A stretch of DNA of 64,000 nucleotides, taken from Pyronema omphalodes. Taxonomy: Eukaryota > Ascomycota > Pezizomycetes > Pezizales > Pyronemataceae. Every line of letters starts with the position of its first letter. Position 1 is the first letter of the stretch. Below, piece by piece: positions 33,401 to 43,292 of this stretch. Location of the stretch: the NCBI GenBank assembly GCA_024516155.1, contig JAJJXM010000114.1, forward strand, positions 1 through 64,000, written 5' to 3'. The notes below the pieces were generated by a model. The model was not told the origin of the DNA. It did not search any database and saw only the letters and a program-made list of their open reading frames with translations. A program made the position numbers and the translations under genes.

Positions 33401-33880
33401 CAATATCTCCGCGCGTACGTCTGCTATTTACAAGACGATTGGAAGAAATTTTTACCACTGGCAGAATTTGCTGCAGATAACCAAGTATCGGATACAACGT
33501 CGCTGTCTCCGTTCTACGCTATATATGGTCGACACCCCAAGTGCTCTTTCGAACTGGAAATCAGGACCGACAATCCTGAGGAAGTGAAAGCGAACGAGGT
33601 AGCGGAAAGGATGTCACACATCCATGACGTCTTACGTTCGGAAATGAAATACGCCCAAGCCCGCCACATAGAAGCCGCCGACAATTCCCGACTCCCCGCG
33701 CCGGTCTTCAAACCAGGACACCTGGTATGGCTGGGCGCCCGCAACCTAAGAACCCGCCGCCCCTCAAAGAAACTAGAAAACAAACACCGAGGCCCCTTCA
33801 CGGTGTTACGGCCTATTGGATCCCACGCCTATGAATTGGATATACCGGAGACCATGAAACACCACAGGACCTTCCCCGTG
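30425..33880 (+). CDS. pol: C2 pol: protease, RT, RNase H, integrase (3' end lost)
   Basis: An unbroken frame of about 1150 codons. The protease has VALVDCGATGIAFVD (about 30580). RT has [33 protein letters not shown] and [14 protein letters not shown] (about 31740). RNase H has ETDASDYVSAG and TDHKNLEYF. Integrase has the HHCC region (GHPGRAKTFELLARNYY, CHTCKRTK), VDFVTGLPT, VVSDRGPQF and TDGQTERIN, then the start of the C-terminal domain (LVWLGARNLRTRRPSKK). At 33880 the frame runs into the D2 LTR, so the chromodomain is missing. The tail encoded beyond 33880 is LTR sequence and not real Pol. Confidence 0.93.
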
Positions 33881-34132
33881 TGTCACGGCTCGAGAATTAT
33901 TACCTTCCCCCTCCTCGTCATTCATTCACCTATTATCATTCGCTTCATTATCCAGCACTCGTTTGTTTATTTATTTCTATTATCCTTCGGTCTTCGATCA
34001 TCACTCGTCACTCGCCTGGGTTAGGGTTGCGCTCAATTCCCAAATTGTCAAAAAGGTCACGTGACTTATCCCCAGGGTTAGGGGTCAGCTCGGATCCCTT
34101 TTCGGAAATTCCATACCTACGGTCTACCGATC

Positions 34133-34258
34133 ATCTTATCCGATTAGATAAGATCGGTGACGTGTTCTAATCAATAGTAGATCAGTATGCACGCGCACTG
34201 GTCTACTAATGTGCGCACACGTGACTAGGGCTAGGGCACGATCATCTTATCGATAAGA
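34133..34258 (+). promoter_or_regulatory. Inverted GATAAG sites and CACGTG motif in D LTR
   Basis: ATCTTATC (34133-34140) and GATAAGAT (34147-34154) form an inverted pair 6 nt apart. TCTTATCGATAAGA (34245-34258) is a perfect 14-bp palindrome. CACGTG lies between them near 34218. All are kept in the other D LTRs with few changes. GATAAG is the core bound by fungal GATA factors and CACGTG by bHLH factors; function is inferred. Confidence 0.5.
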
Positions 34259-34467
34259 TAAGATCTAGTCATGTGACCTTATCAGTATTGCACCATCTTT
34301 CCAATCGCAGCTGATCTGGTTTCACGTGACTAGGGTTAGGGTTGCACCCGCACGCACACAAACTAGGGTTAGGTTTGTGACCGTACGCACACAGCTAGGG
34401 TTAGGGTTACGGACGCACGCGCACGATTAGGGTTACGGAAGCGCGCGCGTGACTACGCTTAGGGTTA

Positions 34468-34549
34468 CGCTAGCGCGCACGCGAAGCACGCTACCGCGCA
34501 CGCGAGTTACGCTATCGCGCACGCGAGATACGCTAACGAGCGCGCGACG
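34468..34549 (+). repeat. 21-bp GC-rich tandem array in D LTR
   Basis: Four degenerate units of CGCTA-CGCGCACGCGAG-TA type. D3 LTRs have three units; D4 has the block twice because of a 155-bp duplication. Copy number marks sublineages of D. Confidence 0.75.
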
Positions 34550-34689
34550 AGGCTGTGCACGCAAACACGCTAATTTGGTACGAACGCGTTAGCGCGTCTA
34601 GAACGCGCAACCGCGACCGCGTTGTTTACTTAGTTATTTTTCGGGAAAATTCTGCAAGTAGTGGCTCGGCGTGTAAGGAGGAAAAATTG

Positions 34690-34697
34690 TATATAAG
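34690..34697 (+). promoter_or_regulatory. TATA box of family D promoter
   Basis: TATATAAG, present in every D LTR. It lies 50 bp before the TTACACAGTTAT segment (34740-34751) that is complementary to the primer site, which fits a transcript start there. Confidence 0.6.
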
Positions 34698-35022
34698 AGG
34701 ATTGTTTCTTTGTTTGTTTATTTTGTTTTTCTTTTCTCCTTACACAGTTATTTGTTTATTTACAAATTGAAATACTTTGTCGAAAATCTTTGTTTACGTC
34801 CTCGTTCTCGTCCCCGTCTTTGGATCTCTCTGTCCCTTGAAATCTTTGTTTATTTCCTTAACTTCTAAACACAGAAAGTCTTTAAGTTGATGCTAGACAC
34901 AGCTTAAGAGTTTCTAACGTTGAAGTTATTATAAGGATATATCCATTGAACTCAAGAGTGGATAATTGAGAAGAGCCCTCAGGTTCTCCGTCAGCTATCT
35001 CTCCCTTGTTCGCCGTTACAAC

Positions 35023-35034
35023 ATAACTGTGTAA
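35023..35034 (+). other. Putative self-primer binding site of D2
   Basis: ATAACTGTGTAA starts 2 nt after the LTR and is the exact 12-nt reverse complement of TTACACAGTTAT at 34740-34751. Confidence 0.7.
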
Positions 35035-35083
35035 TCAAGACCTGCCGGCTCTACCGTCAACTCTCGATTACAACAAGCTTTAC

Positions 35084-35254
35084 ATGCTTCACAACCTCTG
35101 GTTCTACGAATTCATCAATCTATTACGGATCTTCCGTTCCCTCGAAAACCCCGTCGTCCTTGACGAAATCGAAATTGCTCGACAACTCGGAAACGAATAC
35201 GCAGCAACTCGAATTCAATATAACGACGAAACCAACATCTGGCACCTCCGTTAA
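35084..35254 (+). CDS. Small upstream ORF before D2 gag (56 aa)
   Basis: ATG to TAA, 9 bp before the gag ATG. The product starts MLHNLWFYEFINLL, has an acidic middle and ends TNIWHLR. The same length is kept in D4, and D1 has three extra codons at the start. Not recognised. An open frame kept in three diverged copies suggests selection before they inserted. Confidence 0.55.
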   Translation: MLHNLWFYEFINLLRIFRSLENPVVLDEIEIARQLGNEYAATRIQYNDETNIWHLR

Positions 35255-35263
35255 TCCCTCGAA

Positions 35264-36382
35264 ATGGACCAAAACAACAAGGTCGTCGTGGCCCTGTACC
35301 TCAACGAAGCCGAAAGGTTAGAGGTCGAACAGGACCCTACGAAGATCAAATTGGTCCGTAACGCCGTAAAAGAATACGAACGAGACTGTCAACTTAGGGA
35401 CGACCTTCGAGCCGAACTCACAGAAGCTCGAAAGGACAACTCCCTCTACGCTCAACGAATTACCGATTTGGAAAGAGATCTCGAAAGCGCCAACGCCTCC
35501 GTTCGACTCCTACAAGCCCTTACGAAGAACGGTCCCCTTCCGAATACCCGTCCCATCGAATTACCCCACCCACCTGAGTTCTCTGGTGAACGCAAGGAAC
35601 TCTTGAACTTCATCTCGAAGGTCAGATCCAAGCTCGCCGGAGACTCCTCCCGTTTTACCGACGATCAACATAAGCTACGTTATACTTATGGATATCTCAA
35701 AGGCAACGCTCAGAATCAAATTCAACCCTACGTCCTTACAGATAAGATTAAGCTTAAGGACGTTGAGGCTCTCATTACAATTCTGGAAGCTGCCTTCGGA
35801 GACCCTGATCAAGTTGGTACTGCATCTGCGGAATTGGATAAACTTCAACAGGGCAACCGTGAGTTTAGCCAATACTACGCAGAATTCCAACGATTAATGG
35901 CTATCTTGAATTACGACGAAAACGCAAAGAAGGCTGCTCTGAAGCGTGGACTCTCTCGAGACCTTCAGACCAGTCTTGTTTACCAAGCCGAAGAACCTCA
36001 GAACTTCACCAAATTTGTGGATCTTTGTATGAAGCTAGATTACAGAATTCGAGCTCATTCAAACACCACAAAGCAGCACGTTTCTTCGGTCCCCAGTCGT
36101 TCCAGCTCCACGCCGTCTCGCCCGGGGTCCCACCCAACGAATACCAATAGTGGTAATTACGGATCGGCCCCCATGGACCTATCAGCTTCCCAAAAGGCTC
36201 AGAACCAACGCCGTCGTGATGAACGAATGGCTAAGGGACTTTGTCTTTATTGTGGATCAGCCGATCATTTCAAGAACAAATGTTCTACGTTGGCAGCAAA
36301 CAACTCCCGCAAGATTCGCCTAGCCGCCGCCGAGGTTCTGGATATTCCAACAAACCCCGACGTCGACCAGGGAAAAGAGTAG
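35264..36382 (+). CDS. gag: D2 Gag (372 aa)
   Basis: Full-length Gag of family D starting MDQNNKVVVALYLNEAERLE. The capsid-like domain is at about residues 95-255 and the CCHC knuckle, CLYCGSADHFKNKC, near residue 328. It has the same 372-aa length as D1 and D4. The stop TAG (36380-36382) lies 3 nt beyond the slippery heptamer. Confidence 0.94.
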   Translation: MDQNNKVVVALYLNEAERLEVEQDPTKIKLVRNAVKEYERDCQLRDDLRAELTEARKDNSLYAQRITDLERDLESANASVRLLQALTKNGPLPNTRPIELPHPPEFSGERKELLNFISKVRSKLAGDSSRFTDDQHKLRYTYGYLKGNAQNQIQPYVLTDKIKLKDVEALITILEAAFGDPDQVGTASAELDKLQQGNREFSQYYAEFQRLMAILNYDENAKKAALKRGLSRDLQTSLVYQAEEPQNFTKFVDLCMKLDYRIRAHSNTTKQHVSSVPSRSSSTPSRPGSHPTNTNSGNYGSAPMDLSASQKAQNQRRRDERMAKGLCLYCGSADHFKNKCSTLAANNSRKIRLAAAEVLDIPTNPDVDQGKE

Positions 36383-36415
36383 TCCATCAACAGCCTGTTG
36401 GCTCTGTTGTTGGAC
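36370..36415 (+). promoter_or_regulatory. Putative -1 frameshift signal of D2: GGGAAAA, spacer, strong hairpin
   Basis: The heptamer G GGA AAA is at 36370-36376, with a spacer of 5 nt (36377-36381). The 5' arm 36382-36395 pairs with 36400-36415: 12 pairs with one mismatch, then a 2-nt bulge and two more pairs, closed by a TGTT loop. Pol is open in the -1 frame through this site. Identical sequence is present in D3 (43280 onward) and on the minus strand in D1 and D4. Confidence 0.78.
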
Positions 36416-39400
36416 CAGCCCCTGCCTCGTCTTTCGTTTCATCTCAGGAAATCGTTTATGTATCCGCTAGTTCTTTGTCAAGTAAACAAGAAAACGAATT
36501 GGATGGGAATCATTTGGTCGTGCCATGTACACTAACTGAACACAATACCAAGATCGATACTCATGCTCTCGTAGACTGCGGATGCACAGGAATTTCCTTC
36601 ATGAACGAAGACTTCGCACGCCAACACAACTTCCCCCGTTATCAATTGAAAAACCCCAAAATGGTCGAAGTAATTGATGGACGACCTATTTCATCAGGAG
36701 ACATCACCGAATACGTTGAAGTCGAATGTACAATAGGAGACCATCATGAATTACTAACTGCCTACGTTACTCGGCTTGGTCATTATCCCCTCGTTTTAGG
36801 AATCCCATGGCTTCGTAAACACGATGTTACAATAAACTTCGCCGATAACGATATCAAATTCTCATCACCGAACTGCCTCCCCCACCGAACCACGTTAACA
36901 CCCACCCCTGTTAAGGGTATTGCTCCGAAACAACAGAATAAGATCTGTGCCATTTCAGCTACGACGTTTCGACGAATTGTAAACAATGCCAACAACCGTT
37001 ACGGAAAAGTCGAACAATTCTCCTTATCTTTGAATGAAATCACCACAGCTCTTCAACCAGAGAAAGAGGAACCGGATCTTAAGACTATTGTACCACCCGA
37101 ATATCACCAGTACTTGGGAATCTTCGAAAAAGTCAACGCCGATAAGTTACCGCCCCATCGACCGTCGGATCACAAGATATCACTCGTCGATGGTTTTCAG
37201 CCTCCCTTCGGCCCCCTTTACTCCCTATCACGTCCAGAGTTGGAGGAATTGAAACGTTGGTTAGATGAAAACCTCACCAAAGGTTTCATCCGTGCCTCCT
37301 CATCCCCAGCGGCTGCTCCCATTCTTTTCGTAAAGAAAGGCGATGGTTCATTACGTTTGGTGGTTGATTATCCTGGAATCAACGCCGGAACGATCAAGAA
37401 TCGCTACCCTCTACCCCTGATGCAGGATACCTTAATGAACCTTTCAAGAGCTAAGTGGTTCACTAAGCTCGACATTAGGGGAGCGTATAACTTAATACGT
37501 ATGGCAAATGGGGAAGAATGGAAAACCGCTTTTCGTACCCGGTACGGATTATTCGAATCATTGGTTATGCCCTTCGGACTTACCAATGCCCCTGCTACGT
37601 TTCAGAACTTCATTAACGACGTATTGGCACCTCACCTTGATCGATTCTGTACTGCCTATTTGGATGACACCCTGATCTATTCGGATAATCTCGAAGAACA
37701 TAAACAACATGTTAAATTGATTCTCGAAGCATTCGAAAAAGCAGGGTTACATCTCAAACCAGAGAAATGCGAGTTCCACCAGAAGGAAGTAAAGTACTTA
37801 GGACTCATCATTAGTACAGAAGGTATAAAGATGGATCCTGAGAAGATTACTGCAGTTCGAGATTGGGAATCTCCCCGGAACCTCAAAGATGTTAGAGCGT
37901 TTTTGGGATTTGCAAACTTCTATCGACGTTTCGTTAAGAACTATTCAAAAATAGTCCAACCTCTCACGTTACTCACACGTAAAGGAGTTCCTTTCGTCTG
38001 GTCAGAATCCCAACAACAGGCCTTTGAGGAATTGAAATCAACATTTACATCCGCCCCCGTTTTGGCTCGCTTCGACCCAGACCGGGATGTTATTGTCGAA
38101 ACCGATGCTTCTGATTATGTCTCCGCCGGAGTTCTTTCTCAATATGATGATGAAGGAATCTTACATCCTATTGCTTACTTCTCAAAGAAACATTCCCCCG
38201 CCGAATGTAATTATGAGATATACGATAAGGAACTCATGGCTATCGTCCGGGCCTTCGAGGAATGGCGTCCCGAATCGCAATCTGTTATTAACCCCATCCG
38301 AGTACTGTCAGATCATAAGAATCTGGAATATTTCACTTCGACGAAGCTCTTGAACCGCCGTCAAGCCCGTTGGTCCCAGGTCTTGTCTCAGTTTAATTTT
38401 AAGATTGTTTACCGCCCCGGTACCGCAGGCGGTAAACCAGACGCACTGACTCGTCGATCCGGAGATCTGCCTAAAGAGGGGGATGAACGCTCCCTAGAGA
38501 ACCACACAACGATCATTAAGCCAGAGAATATCCTTCACGCTGCGGCTGTTACCCCCAGTAATCAACAAACAATAACGAATTCGCAACAAACCGTAATACC
38601 GGACCCACAACAAACAAACCCCACCTTATCCCAGCTCTTCACGGAAGCCTACGAGAAAGACCCATTTCCCATTAAGGTTATTGAAATGCTAAACAATAAC
38701 ACTCGTTATTGTAAAGACATTACATTAGCTGAATTTCCAGTAAACAATAACCGGTTATTCTACCGGGGATGTTTATGGGTCCCGAATTACGAACCCCTAC
38801 GATTACACCTAATGCAACAACACCACGACTCTCCTACGGCTGGACACCCAGGAAGATCTAAAACATTAGAATACCTCTCAAGAACCTATACGTGGCCCCA
38901 GCTGAGGACAGACGTGGAAAGATATATTCGAAATTGTCATACCTGCCAACGTTCGAAACCTACCAGACATGCCCCGTTTGGTATCCTACGTCCACTACCT
39001 ATTCCAGAAAGACCCTGGCAGGACATATCAATGGACTTCGTAACAGGATTACCGTGGTCCAATGGGTGTGATGCAATTTGGGTAGTTGTGGATAGATTAA
39101 CCAAAGAACGACATCTGATTGCCTGTCGAACAGACATCGACGCAAAGGAATTATCGTCTTTGTTTATTACCCACATCTTTCGATTGCATGGACTCCCTCT
39201 TACCATTATCTCTGATCGAGGACCTCAATTCGCCGCTTTGTTTTGGAAGAATCTCTGTCGACGTTTGGGAATCGAGCCTCGATTATCTACAGCATTCCAT
39301 CCCCAAACGGACGGCCAAACAGAACGAATGAACGCCATTATGGAACAATACCTCCGAGCTCACGTCAACTATCTTCAAGACGATTGGGCTGACTGGTTAC

Positions 39401-40098
39401 CATTAGCGGAATTCGCTGCGAATAACCAAGCATCCGAGACAACGGGAACTTCCCCGTTCTTTGCCAATAAAGGATTCGACCCCCGTTGTCAATTCGATTT
39501 ACTTCCAGCAGCTACGAACGATGTAAACGATCGACGGGCCCTCACAACTTCGAAAACCCTCGCCGAAATCCATAACCATTTACGAGCTGAGATCAACAGA
39601 GCTAATCTACGTTATCAAGAGAATGCCGATAAACATCGACTCCCGTCACCGAATTATCAGCCCGGAGATCTGGTATGGATGAATGCCCGTAATTGGAAAA
39701 CCCGTCGACCCTCCCGGAAATTAGACAACAAACGTTACGGACCCCTCAAGATTATCGCCAAAGTATCCCCCTATGCCTATCGATTAGAACTACCTCCGAC
39801 AATGAAATGTCACAACGTTCAACATGTTTCCTTATTGGAACCCGCTGCGAATGACCCCTACCCCGGTCAACAATCAGACCCACCACCCCCGGTGGAAATC
39901 GACGGTGAAGACTAATACTTCATCGAAGCTATCCTCGACTCCCGAATTCACCGGAAGAAACTTCAGTATATGGTGAAATGGGTTGGATACGATATGCCCG
40001 ATTGGGAACCCGCCGAACTCCATTTCGACAGTAAAGCCGTTGACGACTTTCATCAAAAGTATCCCGATAAACCGGGACCCCTCCCCAACTTATCTTAG
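36376..40098 (+). pseudogene. pol: D2 pol: protease to chromodomain, one late stop
   Basis: Open from the frameshift site for about 1180 codons. The protease has LVDCGCTGISF (about 36566). RT has VVDYPGINAG and [11 protein letters not shown] (about 37660). RNase H has ETDASDYVSAG. Integrase has CHTCQRSK, ISDRGPQF and TDGQTERMN. A TAA at 39913-39915 replaces the second Glu of DGEDEYF, immediately before the chromodomain; the frame continues after it to a natural stop at 40096-40098. The product would be an otherwise complete Pol without its chromodomain. This is the only nonsense change in the window that is not a possible C-to-T transition. Confidence 0.93.
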
Positions 40099-40137
40099 AA
40101 GTTACTTCGCCGGAGCTCAGTCCAAGAAGGGGGATCC

Positions 40138-41276
40138 TGTCACGGCTCGAGAATTATTACCTTCCCCCTCCTCGTCATTCATTCACCTATTATCATTCGC
40201 TTCATTATCCAGCACTCGTTTGTTTATTTATTTCTATTATCCTTCGGTCTTCGGTCATCACTCGTCACTCGCCTGGGTTAGGGTTGCGCTCAATTCCCAA
40301 ATTGTCAAAAGGTCACGTGACTTATCCCCAGGGTTAGGGGTCAGCTCGGATCCCTTTTCGGAAATTCCATACCTACGGTCTACCGATCATCTTATCCGAT
40401 TAGATAAGATCGGTCACGTGTTCTAATCAATAGTAGATCAGTATGCACGCGCACTGGTCTACTAATGTGCGCACACGTGACTAGGGCTAGGGCACGATCA
40501 TCTCATCGATAAGATAAGATCTAGTCATGTGACCTTATCAGTATTGCACCATCTTTCCAATCGCAGCTGATCTGGTTTCACGTGACTAGGGTTAGGGTTG
40601 CACCCGCACGCACACAAACTAGGGTTAGGTTTGTGACCGTACGCGCACAGCTAGGGTTAGGGTTACGGACGCACGCGCACGATTAGGGTTACGGAAGCGC
40701 GCGCGTGACTACGCTTAGGGTTACGCTAGCGCGCACGCGAAGCACGCTACCGCGGACGCGAGTTACGCTATCGCGCACGCGAGATACGGTAACGAGCGCG
40801 CGACGAGGCTGTGCACGCAAACACGCTAATTTGGTACGAACGCGTTAGCGCGTCTAGAACGCGCAACCGCGACCGCGTTGTTTACTTAGTTATTTTTCGG
40901 GAAAATTCTGCAAGTAGTGGCTCGGCGTGTAAGGAGGAAAAATTGTATATAAGAGGATTGTTTCTTTGTTTGTTTATTTTGTTTTTCTTTTCTCCTTACA
41001 CAGTTATTTGTTTATTTACAAATTCAAATACTTTGTCGAAAATCTTTGTTTACGTCCTCGTTCTCGTCCCCGTCTTTGGATCTCTCTGTCCCTTGAAATC
41101 TTTGTTTATTTCCTTAACTTCTAAACACAGAAAGTCTTTAAGTTGATGCTAGACACAGCTTAAGAGTTTCTAACGTTGAAGTTATTATAAGGATATATCC
41201 ATTGAACTCAAGAGTGGATAATTGAGAAGAGCCCTCAGGTTCTCCGTCAGCTATCTCTCCCTTGTTCGCCGTTACA
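40138..41276 (+). repeat. 3' LTR of D2 (1139 bp)
   Basis: TGTCACGGCTCGAG to GCCGTTACA, preceded by the polypurine stretch AAGAAGGGGGA (about 40124). Very close to 33881-35020; both have four 21-bp units. Confidence 0.95.
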
Positions 41277-41484
41277 ATATCCTCAGGAAAAATCACACAC
41301 CTCGCCCAAGTAGAGTGTACCATCAACGGTCACTCGGAAACCCTTCCCGTGTTTGTCACCAAGTTGGGTCACTACCCGGTGGTGTTGGGCATCCCCTGGT
41401 TGAAGAAACACGATGTAACAATAAGCTTCAGTTCCAACACTGTAAGCTTCGACTCCCAATACTGCCTAAGGAACTGCACCCCGT
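41277..41484 (+). pseudogene. pol: C3 protease fragment between D2 and D3
   Basis: 208 bp of family C protease (SSGKITHLAQVECTINGHSE through LRNCTP). The D2 3' LTR abuts its left end and the D3 LTR its right end. It joins to 48597 after removal of D3 (duplication CCCGT). The 5' half of C3 is missing. Confidence 0.92.
41480..41484. repeat. Target-site duplication CCCGT, left copy (element D3)
   Basis: CCCGT before the D3 5' LTR matches CCCGT at 48592-48596 after its 3' LTR. Confidence 0.93.
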
Positions 41485-42247
41485 TGTCACGGCTCGAGAA
41501 TTATTACCTTCCCCCTCCTCGTCACTCATTCATCTATTATCATTCGCTTCATTATCCAGCACTCGTTTGTTTATTTATTTCTATTATCCTTCGGTCTTCG
41601 ATCATCACTCGTCACTCGCCTGGGTTAGGGTTACGCTCAATTCCCAAATTGTCAAAAGGTCACGTGACTTACCCCCAGGGTTAGGGGTCAGCTCGGATCC
41701 CTTTTCGGAAATTCCATACCTACGGTCTACCGATAATCTTATCCGATTAGATAAGATCGGTCACGTGTTCTAATCAATAGTAGATCAGTATGCACGCGCA
41801 CTGGTCTACTAATGTGCGCACACGTGACTAGGGCTAGGGCACGATCATCTTATCGATAAGATAAGATCTAGTCATGTGACCTTATCAGTATTGCACCATC
41901 TTTCCAATCGCAGCTGATCTGGATTCACGTGACTAGGGTTAGGGTTGCACCCGCACGCACACAAACTAGGGTTAGGTTTGTGACCGTACGCGCACAGCTA
42001 GGGTTAGGGTTACGGACGCACGCGCACGATTAGGGTTACAGAAGCGCGCGCGTGACTACGCTTAGGGTTACGCTAGCGCGCACGCGAAGTACGCTATCGC
42101 GCACGCGAGATACGCTAACGAGCGCGCGACGAGGCTGTGCACGCACACACGCTAATTTGGTATGAACGCGTTAGCGCGTCTAGAACGCGCAACCGCGACC
42201 GCGTTGTTTACTTAGTTACCTTTTGGGAACAAACTGCAAGTAGTGGC
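41485..42247 (+). repeat. Truncated 5' LTR of D3 (first 763 bp)
   Basis: Follows the D LTR up to GCAAGTAGTGG, then jumps into gag codon 23 or so. The TATA box, transcript start, primer site, small ORF and gag start are deleted, so this copy cannot start its own transcript or prime reverse transcription. Confidence 0.92.
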
Positions 42248-43292
42248 CACAAAGATCAAATTGGTCCGCAACGCCGTAAAGGAATACGAACGAGACTGTC
42301 AACTTAGAGACGACCTCCGAGCCGAACTCACAGAAGCTCGAAAGAACAACTCCCTCTACGCTCAACGAATCACCGACTTGGAAAGGGATCTCGAAAGCGC
42401 CAACGCCTCTGTTCGACTCCTACAAGCCCTTACGAAGAACGGTCCCCTTCCGAATACCCGTCCTATCGAATTACCTCACCCACCTGAGTTCTCTGGTGAA
42501 CGCAAGGAACTCTTGAACTTCATCTCGAAGGTCAGATCCAAGCTCGCCGGAGACTCATCCCGTTTTACCGATGATCAACATAAGCTACGTTATACTTATG
42601 GATATCTCAAAGGCAACGCCCAGAATCAAATTCAACCCTACGTCCTTACAGATAAGATTAAGCTGAAGGACGTTGAGGCTCTCATTACGATTCTGGAAGC
42701 TGCCTTCGGAGATCCTGATCAAGTTGGTACTGCATCTGCGGAATTGGATAAACTTCAACAGGGCAACCGTGAGTTTAGCCAATACTACGCAGAGTTCCAA
42801 CGATTAATGGCTATCCTGAATTACGATGAAAACGCAAAGACGGCTGCTCTGAAACGTGGGCTCTCTCGAGACCTTCAGACCAGTCTTGTATACCAAGCCG
42901 AAGAACCTCAGAACTTCACCAAATTTGTGGATCTTTGTATGAAGCTAGATTATAGAATTCGAGCTCATTCAAACACCACAAAGCGGCACGTTCCTTCGGT
43001 CCCCAGTCGTTCCAGCTCCACGCCGTCTCGCCCGGTGTCCCACCCAACGAATACCAATAGTGGTAATTACGGATCGGCCCCCATGGACCTATCAGCTTCC
43101 CAAAAGGCTCAGAACCAACGCCGTCGTGATGAACGAATGGCTAAGGGACTTTGTCTTTATTGCGGATCAGCTGATCACTTCAAGAACGAATGTTCTACGT
43201 TGGCAGCAAACAACTCCCGCAAGATTCGCCTAGCCGCCGCCGAGGTTTTGGATATCCCAACAAGCCCCGACGTCGACCAGGGAAAAGAGTAG
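42248..43292 (+). pseudogene. gag: D3 Gag, N-terminus deleted
   Basis: Continuous with family D Gag from KIKLVRNAVKEYERD to the end, including the CLYCGSADHFKNEC knuckle. About 22 N-terminal residues and the start codon are gone through the LTR-gag deletion. The rest is open and 97-99% like D2 by eye. Confidence 0.92.

Larger units (their letters stand above)
28289..33880 (+). mobile_element. Chromovirus C2 (family C), 5' part with complete gag and most of pol
   Basis: Plus-strand copy inserted in the C1 protease (left flank GAGAG, 28284-28288). It holds the LTR, leader, gag, protease, RT, RNase H and integrase. At 33880, inside the integrase C-terminal region, it is replaced by the D2 LTR. 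Its chromodomain, 3' LTR and the expected right-hand GAGAG flank are missing. Confidence 0.93.
33881..35020 (+). repeat. 5' LTR of D2 (1140 bp)
   Basis: TGTCACGGCTCGAG to GCCGTTACA. Visible parts: two GATA palindrome blocks (34133-34154 and 34245-34258), CACGTG motifs, telomere-like TTAGGG runs (34330-34440), a 21-bp GC-rich array of four units (34468-34549), a TATA box (34690-34697) and the transcript-start segment at 34740-34751. Confidence 0.95.
33881..41276 (+). mobile_element. Chromovirus D2 (family D), near-intact but with mismatched flanks
   Basis: LTRs at 33881-35020 and 40138-41276 (about 8-10 differences by eye) enclose gag and pol. The left flank CCGTG is C2 integrase; the right flank ATATC is C-family protease, about 3.2 kb earlier in element coordinates. 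No target duplication fits. The simplest explanation is fusion of two D copies that sat in two different C elements. Confidence 0.93.

Noticed and set aside
33881..34024. Continuation of the C2 pol frame into the D2 LTR as a novel C-terminus
   Set aside because: The frame merely runs on through LTR sequence; the same peptide appears wherever a D LTR is read in that frame.
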